Below, piece after piece: positions 34,975 through 41,263 of a stretch of 41,857 nt of DNA. The notes beneath the pieces are model-generated. The model ran no database searches, was not told the DNA's origin, and saw only the letters and a list, made by a program, of their open reading frames with translations. Source of the stretch: Mycolicibacterium chlorophenolicum. GTDB lineage: Bacteria; Actinomycetota; Actinomycetes; Mycobacteriales; Mycobacteriaceae. Every line of letters starts with the position of its first letter. Within the stretch, counting starts at the first letter, position 1. The stretch spans positions 702 through 42,558 of the forward strand of contig NZ_JYNL01000052.1 in assembly GCF_001044235.1 (NCBI RefSeq), written 5' to 3'. Made by a program: the position numbers and the translations under genes.

Positions 34975-35832
34975 GTGGGGGAGGAGCAAAACGGAACTAT
35001 CAAGGACCGCGCGGTTGCCTTCAACTTTGGGTTGACGGTGCTGGGTGTTCTGACCGCTGCGGCAACGTTCGCCATAAGTCTCATCGCACCGGGTGACTGG
35101 CTGGTCGCGGCTCGCGTCCTGGCCGCGGGCCTCGCTGTGTCGACCGCTGTCGTTGGTTTCTTCAAGTTCAGAAATGAACGTGCGTTCAAGCGTCAGCAGG
35201 AGGAGGAGCGGGTCGCCCTGGATCAGGCGCTGAAGGCAGAGTCTAGACGTACGTCATTGCTCATCAATGGAGCGATGCTGGGCACCGCCGATAAGTTGCG
35301 CCGGCTCTCCGTGATGGATCAGGCGTCCAAGGATGCGGAGATCAGCGGCTTCCGGACCTCGATCGTAAGCAAGGTCTGCGACCTCGTTCAGAGCGAAGCG
35401 CCGCGAGCCGCTTACTTCCGCGTCCAGGATTTGAACGCTCAACCGCGGGTGATGCAGTCAGGCGGCTATAGCGACTCGCGGAATCGCGAAGACTCGTTCA
35501 CCAGCGAGTTCGTGGAGGGCCAGGGCGGTGATCAGGGGGTATGGGACCTGATCGACAACGGCGACGTCGCGATGAGCAATGACACGACTGCCGCTGTCCC
35601 CGATTCCTGGGATCTGACCAGAAACCGGCAGTACAAGTCGTTTGTGTCGGTCGCTGTTCGCGCGGACCGGATTGCGTTCGGAATGCTGACAGCCAATACA
35701 CTCGAAGCTGACGGGTTCTCCAACTCCGATGTTGCATCCATCAAGGTGTTGGCACACTTGCTAGCCGCCGCCGAGGCGACAACGATGACCGCCGCCCGCA
35801 TCACTCGGGCTGGTCACCGGCGTGGAGACTAG
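34975..35832 (+). CDS. Membrane-anchored protein with C-terminal GAF-like domain
   Basis: This is a 285-aa protein. It has two adjacent membrane helices at about residues 16-38 (FGLTVLGVLTAAATFAISLI) and 43-63 (WLVAARVLAAGLAVSTAVVG). A charged, probably coiled-coil linker of about 30 residues follows (NERAFKRQQEEERVALDQAL). A domain from about 110 to 275 ends in YKSFVSVAVRADRIAFGMLT and FSNSDVASIKVLAHLLAAAE, the pattern of a GAF sensor fold. No kinase, cyclase or nuclease domain follows, so the output is unclear. The gene lies between the tRNA-Val attachment site and the integrase, a usual place for cargo such as superinfection exclusion or phage defence, but that role is inference. The start is GTG at 34975; no clear RBS is seen. 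Confidence 0.75.
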   Translation: MGEEQNGTIKDRAVAFNFGLTVLGVLTAAATFAISLIAPGDWLVAARVLAAGLAVSTAVVGFFKFRNERAFKRQQEEERVALDQALKAESRRTSLLINGAMLGTADKLRRLSVMDQASKDAEISGFRTSIVSKVCDLVQSEAPRAAYFRVQDLNAQPRVMQSGGYSDSRNREDSFTSEFVEGQGGDQGVWDLIDNGDVAMSNDTTAAVPDSWDLTRNRQYKSFVSVAVRADRIAFGMLTANTLEADGFSNSDVASIKVLAHLLAAAEATTMTAARITRAGHRRGD

Positions 35833-35896
35833 GATGTGCCTGACACGTTTTGTCGGGAGGCGCAGCTATGCTGGCGTCGTCCGAAAGGGGTGAGTG

Positions 35897-36055
35897 ATGG
35901 CGAAGACTGTGGAATTCCGTGACGCTGACATGCGTCGCGCCTGGGAGGAAGCCGACGCAGCCGAGCGTGACGCAGAGCGAAATCCTGAGCTGATCGCAGA
36001 ACGCCGCCGCCGACTCATCAAATGGGTTGAGGCACGCGCTGACACTGGCGTCTAG
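35897..36055 (+). CDS. Small charged hypothetical protein, 52 aa
   Basis: It reads MAKTVEFRDADMRRAWEEAD and continues with a strongly charged helical stretch ending KWVEARADTGV. ATG at 35897 is preceded by GAAAGGGG at a good distance. A 9-codon ORF (35868-35897) ends in a TGATG overlap with this start. It is acidic/basic helical throughout with no known motif; it could be an antitoxin-like or DNA-associated small protein, but nothing shows that. It lies on the same strand as the GAF protein, 64 bases after it, and converges with the integrase. Confidence 0.6.
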   Translation: MAKTVEFRDADMRRAWEEADAAERDAERNPELIAERRRRLIKWVEARADTGV

Positions 36056-36084
36056 CCCTAGCGATCGCCCCCGACCACCGGAAA

Positions 36085-37485
36085 CTAACGTTGTTGTTCT
36101 CCGTTACTGCGCGACCGCCCCATCAGCGCGTCACCCGCCGCGGCGAGAGCATCGTCATAGACATGCCCATACACCCGCAGCGTGATCGCCGGATCATGGC
36201 CGAGCCACTTTGCCGTCGCTGATGGTGTGGTGCCGCCGTCGAGCAGCATGGTGGCTGCAGTATGTCGCACGTCATGCAGCCTAATCACTGGCACGCCAGC
36301 GTCTTTCGCGCGCCGAGCGAATTCCGATGAATATGTCTCCGGCCGAATCGGAGAACCGTCTGCGTTGACAGCAACGAGTCCGGTGTCGGGATACTGCGAA
36401 CCGAGGGCAAGCCGTTCCTCGGCTTGCCGCAACTTGAAGGTCCGAAGCGCTGTCAGGACGTCGACGGGCATCGGCAGGGCCCGTCGCGAGCGCTTCGACT
36501 TCGGGTCGCCGGTGACTGTCCCGGAGCCTTTGACGACCACGCGGCCTTGAGCGACGGACACCGTCCCGGCATCGAAATCGACGTCCGACCAACGCAGCCC
36601 GAGAACTTCCGAGCGGCGAAGTCCGGCGAGCGTCAACAACCAGCAGGCGTTCAGACGGTCGTCGCGCACGTGCTGCCGGAACTGGCCGGCCTGTTCGGGT
36701 GTCCAGCTTCGCATTTCGTGATGCTCGACGGTCGGGCGCTTCACCAAGCGCGCCACGTTCCGCGCCACCAGACCCTCTCGCATCGCGTCGTCGAGAGCAG
36801 ACGACAGCACCACGAGCATGGTGACGACGGTCCGGGGGCTGACGCTCCCGGCAATCCGAGGGCGCGGTAGATCGCTTGGTTCGGCCGCGACATAGTGACC
36901 ACGCCCTTTCCGCACCACACCACCAGAGGCCACGAGCCGGTCGAGGGATTTGATGCCTGGTTCGCCGAGAGCAACCAGAATTTCGTTGTATCGCGCACCT
37001 TCGGGCCGTCCACGCAAGAACGTGAGTACTTCAGCTGCGCGACGGCCTCTCTTGTCGCGTTGCATGATCGGCGTGCCGTTCAGTCGCACAGTCACCAGGG
37101 CGTCGATGTCAGCGGAGCGTAGCTGTTGAAGACCCATGCTGCCGAGCGTGTCGATGACCGGCTTCAGTGAATGCCGGTATCCGGCAAGGGTGTTGGCGCG
37201 CACATCGCGTCTGCTGTCCAGCCACCGAGTCAGGTACTCCGCGACAGTCGTGGGATCGCGTTTCACGAATGCGCCGGCTGCCACCTCGGTGGTGATTCGC
37301 CGGTATTCGCGGCGCGCTTCGGCAAGCGTGCGAAAGGTGAATCGCTGGCGGTCGCGGGTGCCGTTGGGCCGAATGCCGACGTCGGCCTGAAACCTATAGC
37401 TGACCGCACCGTTCCTGGCGGTGTGTCTAGTGATCGGCTCGGCGCGACGGGTGCGTGTGGCACCTAGCTCGTCAGTGGTAGTCAT
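36085..37485 (-). CDS. Tyrosine integrase with an internal winged-helix-like insertion
   Basis: This is a 466-aa site-specific recombinase. An N-terminal arm-binding part (residues ~15-75) is followed by a core-binding SAM-like domain (~78-250) and a catalytic domain with Arg290 (LAGLRRSEVLGLRW), His404 and Arg407 (RLHDVRHTAA), His430 (GHDPAITLRVYGH) and Tyr439. About 70 residues (142-212) interrupt the core-binding domain: RGRRAAEVLTFLRGRP, RYNEILVALG, KSLDRLVASGGVVRKGRGHY, a pattern like a winged helix-turn-helix. The start is ATG at 37485 with GGAGGG upstream; an earlier in-frame ATG at 37539 is less likely. It probably integrates the element into the tRNA-Val gene. It reads toward the tRNA, 1.3 kb away. 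Confidence 0.93.
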   Translation of the reverse strand: MTTTDELGATRTRRAEPITRHTARNGAVSYRFQADVGIRPNGTRDRQRFTFRTLAEARREYRRITTEVAAGAFVKRDPTTVAEYLTRWLDSRRDVRANTLAGYRHSLKPVIDTLGSMGLQQLRSADIDALVTVRLNGTPIMQRDKRGRRAAEVLTFLRGRPEGARYNEILVALGEPGIKSLDRLVASGGVVRKGRGHYVAAEPSDLPRPRIAGSVSPRTVVTMLVVLSSALDDAMREGLVARNVARLVKRPTVEHHEMRSWTPEQAGQFRQHVRDDRLNACWLLTLAGLRRSEVLGLRWSDVDFDAGTVSVAQGRVVVKGSGTVTGDPKSKRSRRALPMPVDVLTALRTFKLRQAEERLALGSQYPDTGLVAVNADGSPIRPETYSSEFARRAKDAGVPVIRLHDVRHTAATMLLDGGTTPSATAKWLGHDPAITLRVYGHVYDDALAAAGDALMGRSRSNGEQQR

Positions 37486-37638
37486 CTGCCCTCCTGCGAC
37501 ACAGTCTGCGGCCGACTGGCTTGTCCCACTTCGCCTCACCTTTGCGACACGCGGGCATGCGATGTCGGGCCGCCTCAGCTAACGCTGAGTCTAGTGGTCT
37601 GTGTGTTACTCGTAGACGTATTCGAGGGGTACGACGGG

Positions 37639-37821
37639 TTACGATGCAATCAGCTGTTGTAGCTCCGCGGTGACGACGTAGACGCGGCCGCCAAGTCGCC
37701 GCACCGGCAGTTCGCCCGATGCGGCCAGCCGATAAGCTGCCGCCCGGCTGATACCCAGAATCGCGGCAGCTCGAGGGACCGCGAGTAACAGCGGTAGATC
37801 GTCAAAGACGTTGTTGCCCAA
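37639..37821 (-). CDS. Excisionase-like helix-turn-helix protein
   Basis: This is a small DNA-binding protein of the excisionase/HTH_17 (AlpA/MerR-like) type: LLLAVPRAAAILGISRAAAY, RLAASGELPVRRLGGRVYVV, TAELQQLIAS. The chosen start is TTG at 37821 (60 aa), because GAGGAGGTGA lies five bases upstream; GTG at 37860 would give 73 aa. It lies 153 bases upstream of the integrase start on the same strand. Such proteins bend DNA at att sites to direct excision, or act as small regulators. Which applies here is not shown. Confidence 0.82.
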   Translation of the reverse strand: MGNNVFDDLPLLLAVPRAAAILGISRAAAYRLAASGELPVRRLGGRVYVVTAELQQLIAS

Positions 37822-37860
37822 TTGTTTCACCTCCTCAACCTGGAGGTCTTCCGAGCTCAC

Positions 37861-38174
37861 GGAAGGCGATTAAGTGCTGCTCAAGCAGCGGTCTGATCGC
37901 CGAGTTCATGGACAGCTGGCGCAGTGCGATAAGAAGGATCACGGAAGGGACGATTTCGCCACAGGACAGCGGGTCGCTACTCGGCGTATCGTCCTGGGCG
38001 TGGTATCGCATGACGTGAACGTATGACTCCGGGCGGAATGGAGTCCACCAGCTGAGCCATATTCGATCCGCCGTGGGGGCAAATTCTTCCCACGTCCCCG
38101 GCTGTCGTCGTAGACAGACGAATTCGGTCGTGACCGACGCTCAGGACCGGCACTGGGTCAGGCGCCACCTCGAG
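37861..38174. other. Intergenic stretch without a supported gene
   Basis: About 310 bases between the excisionase-like gene and the next minus-strand gene. I find no convincing reading frame. GCTGCTCAAGCAGC (37876-37889) is a perfect 6+2+6 palindrome just upstream of the excisionase gene, suitable as an operator. A 63-codon minus-strand frame (37977-38168) has no recognisable features. Confidence 0.5.
37876..37889. promoter_or_regulatory. 14-base palindrome upstream of the excisionase gene
   Basis: GCTGCT-CA-AGCAGC is symmetric. It is 55 bases upstream of the TTG start of the excisionase-like gene, within the expected promoter. A dimeric repressor or the excisionase itself could bind. This is inference. 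Confidence 0.35.
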
Positions 38175-38495
38175 TCAGAAATCGGTGTCGTCAGCTATCA
38201 GCTCGTAGAGCTCGGTGCTGAGGACGCGATCAAACGCCTGGACGCGGGCTGCAGCTCTCAACGCAGTCTGCTCTCTGTGATTCGGTCTCGTACCCCCGGA
38301 TTGGCGCCACAGGGCCGTGACGAGCCGGTTGCCGAGGGTGCTGGCTTCCGCACGCACCATCCACGTGATCTTGTCTGCCTCTGCCGCGATGAAATCCGCC
38401 CGTTGTTGGTCAGACCAGTCCTCGGGTACTTCGAGGTCCGTTGAGTACACGGTGCTGACTGCGTCAAAGATCTGCGGGTCGACGCTAAGCGGCAT
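38175..38495 (-). CDS. Hypothetical protein, 106 aa
   Basis: It reads MPLSVDPQIFDAVSTVYSTD and continues EVPEDWSDQQRADFIAAEAD with a helical C-terminal half (AALRAAARVQAFDRVLSTEL). ATG at 38495 is preferred to an upstream in-frame start at 38564 because the N-terminal extension is a low-complexity arginine-rich stretch. There is no signal peptide and no recognised domain. Codon use is coherent. It lies on the same strand as the excisionase and integrase and may be an element-specific gene. The antisense frame here is longer but lacks protein-like content. Confidence 0.55.
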   Translation of the reverse strand: MPLSVDPQIFDAVSTVYSTDLEVPEDWSDQQRADFIAAEADKITWMVRAEASTLGNRLVTALWRQSGGTRPNHREQTALRAAARVQAFDRVLSTELYELIADDTDF

Positions 38496-38935
38496 CGATT
38501 CGGACGTGCAGGCGCGTATACGAGCCGTTGGTGGACGTGCTCGAAGCCTTCGCCGCCGAGTCATTGGCGGCCTGTAGACAAACTGTGCAAGCCCGACCGA
38601 ACGTTTCCCGCCTGTCGTGAGCTGCTCAGCGCTGAGAAAGCCATGGCAGGAACGGTACCTGCGGCGGTTCAGATCGAGCCGAGTGTCCCTCGCGTGTCGC
38701 CCGCGTCGACGCTGGAGTTCCTTGTTTCAGGCGACGGTAGCGCGGCCCACGACATCGACGACCGATACCGCATCGCGGCGATGTCCGACCGCATTATCGC
38801 GATGCCTAACGTGCACCTAACGGTGTCCCCTAGGGCGGCGAGTTTCGTGCTGACATCGTCAATATCTGAAGCCATTGTCGGCACGGCCGTGTACCGTGAG
38901 CAAACCTCGGCAACGAGGCAAGGGGAGGGAAACCC
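38496..38935. other. Stretch with only ambiguous reading frames
   Basis: About 440 bases. A plus-strand frame from 38643 (MAGTVPAAVQIEPSVPR) and a minus-strand frame from 38872 (MASDIDDVSTKLAALGDTVR) overlap each other with similar codon bias. Neither has a ribosome-binding site or a known motif, so neither is called. A short hairpin, CCTCG-GCAA-CGAGG at 38906-38919, precedes the RBS of the next gene. Confidence 0.5.
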
Positions 38936-39094
38936 ATGCGGACAACTGCTGGCTGGTACGACGATCCATGGAACCAGGCGGATTTGCGGTGGTGGGACGG
39001 ACGACAGTGGACCGGGCGCACTGCGACAACCAGCCCGGCCGCTGCGAGCACCGTCGAACGGCCAGAATCGGCTGAAAGAGCCTCGAGCATCTGA
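38936..39094 (+). CDS. DUF2510 domain protein, 52 aa (probably the N-terminal part of a longer gene)
   Basis: The sequence MRTTAGWYDDPWNQADLRWW and then DGRQWTGR is the DUF2510 motif (AGWYpDP...RWWDGxxWT), a short domain that usually sits at the N terminus of actinobacterial proteins. AGGGGAGGG lies just before the ATG. After the motif about 20 low-complexity residues lead to TGA at 39092-39094. The exonuclease reading frame opens right here in another frame, in an orientation that suggests a fusion broken by a one-base shift. As a stand-alone gene it is short but well formed. Confidence 0.7.
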   Translation: MRTTAGWYDDPWNQADLRWWDGRQWTGRTATTSPAAASTVERPESAERASSI

Positions 39095-39117
39095 TCGGTC
39101 GCGACGGGCGTCTCGCG

Positions 39118-39973
39118 GTGATCGACGTCGAGACAACCGGTGTGTACAACACTGACCGGATCGTCGAGATCGCAATCCTGACGATGGACTGCGACGGACG
39201 CATTCACGACGAATTCGAAACGCTCGTACAACCGCGCCGCGACGTCGGCCCCACGTGGATTCACGGCATCGAGGCGATCATGGTGCGCACCGCTCACGTG
39301 TTCGCCGATGTCGCTCATCACGTCGCCGCAAGGCGGGATGGTGCTGTAGTCGTTGGTCATAACGTCACATTCGACACGCGGATGATCGGCAACGAGCTGA
39401 CGGCAGCGGGCATCGACATCGACTGGGGCTCCGCCCTCGACACCCTGCGTGTCACTCGCTGCAAGCTCGGCCAAGCGTGTGTCGAACACGGCATTGCGCT
39501 CGACAATGCGCACCGCGCCATCGCCGACGCGCGCGCCACTGCGCGCCTGCTATTCGCAACCTGCAGTCGATTTACCGATTCTTGTTCGCCGGCGGCCGCT
39601 AGACCACTGCACGTCACGCCACTACGTGTGCACGCGCGGGAGGGTCGTGTCGTCGTTCTCCCGCCCGCGCCCTATCTGGCCGAACTCGCCCGCGGAATGC
39701 ACACCAGCATCGACGTTGCTCCTTACGTTAGGGCTCCTCGATCGCGCTATGGCGGATCTGAAGCTGACACCACACGAGCGGCAGGCTCTCAGCCAACTCG
39801 CCTCTGACGTCGGACCTGACGAACGGGCAGTCGCCCGAGCCCACCGCGAGTTCATCAATGGACTCGTCGACGCGGCACTTGAGGACCATGTCGTCACCGA
39901 CGACGAATACGACCAGCTCTGCCGCGCCGCCGCGCTGCTGAATGTCGACAGCGAGTCTGTAAAAGCCGCTTAG
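39118..39973 (+). pseudogene. DEDDh exonuclease-helical domain segment with a frameshift
   Basis: Frame 1 (39118-39726) carries a DnaQ-like 3'-5' exonuclease: DVETTG (catalytic Asp/Glu), GHNVTFDTRM (Asp), HRAIADARATARLL (His and Asp). It ends PPAPYLAELARGMHTSIDVAPY. The continuation LGLLDRAMADLKLTPHERQA to DSESVKAA lies in another frame from 39728 to the TAG at 39971-39973. Omitting the single G at 39727 joins them into a smooth helical, TerB-like domain of about 80 residues. Frame 1 itself runs to 39807 with a non-family tail. The start is GTG at 39118, or CTG at 39091, which restores the common LIGRDGRLAVIDVETTG opening and overlaps the DUF2510 stop. A one-base error or decay are both possible. 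Confidence 0.65.
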
Positions 39974-39983
39974 AGCCGTTCCG

Positions 39984-39998
39984 CGCGGTAGTACCGCG
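39984..39998. repeat. Perfect 15-base palindrome at the gene break
   Basis: CGCGGTA-G-TACCGCG is exactly symmetric. Its centre contains TAG (39989-39991), the second of two in-frame stops between the exonuclease and BRCT segments. An insertion or duplication could have created both. It could also act as a hairpin or binding site. Confidence 0.6.
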
Positions 39999-40558
39999 TA
40001 AAGCTCACACCCGGCCTGACCGCGTGCTTCACCGGTCAAGGGCACCTAAACGGCGAAAGCGTCGGCCGCGCAGATCAAGAGGAGATGGCCCGAACGCACG
40101 GGTTGGTGGTCGCGAAGTCAATCACGAAGAAGGGGCCCGACCTTGTCGGCGCGGCTGACGGGGACTCCCGATCCACGAAAGCACGCAAGGCCAGCCAAGA
40201 AGGAATTCCGATCTGCACATTCGCAGGATTCGTTCAAGCAGTCCGAACCGGCGCTCCCGTGCCGGCAGCTCGCGCGGCGTCGGCGTGCGTCGCAATTGTC
40301 TGCATCAAGTGCGGGGGCTCGTGGATAGCTGCGCGGCATTCCGTCGGCGCGATCTGCGTCGATTGCTCGAGAGACGGCCTTCTCCAGCGCAATACCCAAA
40401 CGGCGCAGCGGACTCCTAGCCTGGAGTCGACGGCTGTGGCAACGGCCGTTGTTGTACTTGTATGCGCCGATTGCGGGTCCGAGTGGCGGCGACCGAAGGT
40501 CCGCGGCCGACGGCCAACGTCGTGCCCTGATTGCACACCAAAGCCGCAGGCTTCATGA
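39992..40558 (+). pseudogene. BRCT domain plus two zinc ribbons, continuing the exonuclease gene
   Basis: The same frame as 39728-39973 continues after TAG 39971 and TAG 39989. Residues LTPGLTACFTG, then MARTHGLVVAKSITKKGPDL and SRSTKARKASQEGIPICTFA form a BRCT domain, close to those at the C terminus of actinobacterial exonuclease proteins. Two zinc-ribbon-like pairs follow: CIKCGG...CVDC and CADCGS...CPDC. No ATG, GTG or TTG precedes the first BRCT strand. The ATG at 40085 would omit that strand, so independent translation of a whole BRCT is doubtful. The stop overlaps the next start (ATGA), which shows the 3' part was once a normal coding gene. Confidence 0.65.
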
Positions 40559-40959
40559 CGATCGACCACCAATCGGTGGTCGTTGTCGACAGCTGCGACC
40601 GGCACACAGTCGTATGGCAAGTCGACATTAGCGCCGACACCGGAATGACGCGCATGTGTGGCGCCTGGGTGATCGACACGACCGAACTGCAAAAGCTGAA
40701 GAACCTGACGTTAGGTAGATACCTCATCGCGACAGCCTCGGGAGCCGAGACGTGCACCAGCGCTGAAGCAGAACGTCATCGCGGAGTCATCGACGTGTCA
40801 CAAACCGTCGAGTCCGTCGGGTCCGAAACTAACCGACTGCAAGAGGCATTTGACGCCGCACTGGCGAAATCGAAGTCGAAGCTTATTGCGCCAACGTGGC
40901 CCCGGATGCCGAGGATGATCGACCTGGAGGCTCCGCCGCGCCGACGCCAAGGCGCCTGA
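40555..40959 (+). CDS. Hypothetical protein, 134 aa, possibly frame-truncated
   Basis: It begins MTIDHQSVVVVDSCDRHTVV at the ATG overlapping the previous stop (ATGA), so it is part of the same operon. The first 65 residues are beta-like and compact, the rest helical (NRLQEAFDAALAKSKSKLIA). No family is recognised. It ends in DLEAPPRRRQGA. The next frame, open from 40919 on, continues with PDDAAVALGIARWFESVARA, which looks like a natural continuation, so the stop may be the result of a frameshift near 40955. Confidence 0.6.
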   Translation: MTIDHQSVVVVDSCDRHTVVWQVDISADTGMTRMCGAWVIDTTELQKLKNLTLGRYLIATASGAETCTSAEAERHRGVIDVSQTVESVGSETNRLQEAFDAALAKSKSKLIAPTWPRMPRMIDLEAPPRRRQGA

Positions 40960-41263
40960 CGACGCCGCCGTTGCCCTGGGCATCGCGCGCTGGTTCGAAT
41001 CCGTTGCCCGAGCGCGGGAATCGCTCGAGCGGCAGCGCCTCGCCCGCAAGTACATCCGGGTGGAGATGCGGGGCAGCGGCCGCTTCCGATCCATCTCGCG
41101 ACTTAATCCCGGTATTCGGCTGTCAGTCATCGGCGCCGGCACCGAGCGTGTGCTCAGGATCGCCGATTGCGAGGTTGTTGGCGCGCCACCCAAGGGCGAG
41201 GTGGCGTCGTTGGGCGGAGCGGACGACGCGGGCAGCGGTGTCGTAGTGGGTGAGCAGTTGTAG
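40919..41263 (+). pseudogene. Frame-shifted continuation of the hypothetical gene
   Basis: This frame has no good start codon near its beginning; GTG at 41060 would give 67 aa. Its protein-like part is APDDAAVALGIARWFESV, followed by RESLERQRLARKYIRV and a short beta-like end RLSVIGAGTERVLRIADCEV. From about 41180 on it lies antisense to a more convincing minus-strand frame, so its true end is uncertain. I read it as the C-terminal part of the gene at 40555, broken by one frame change. Confidence 0.35.

Noticed and set aside
35868..35897. Nine-codon ORF before the 52-aa gene as a leader peptide
   Set aside because: The TGATG overlap is suggestive but no attenuator-like structure is present.
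37977..38168. 63-codon minus-strand frame
   Set aside because: No RBS, no known motif and no coding-like composition.
38643..39175. Competing plus- and minus-strand frames of 170 and 168 codons
   Set aside because: They overlap each other and the well-formed DUF2510 gene; no RBS, motif or codon bias decides for either.
40992..41004. GGTTCGAATCCGT resembling a tRNA T arm, a possible attR
   Set aside because: Eleven of 13 bases match the tRNA-Val T arm, but the surrounding acceptor sequence does not match and the bases lie in a coding-like stretch (RWFESVA). A chance likeness is more probable.
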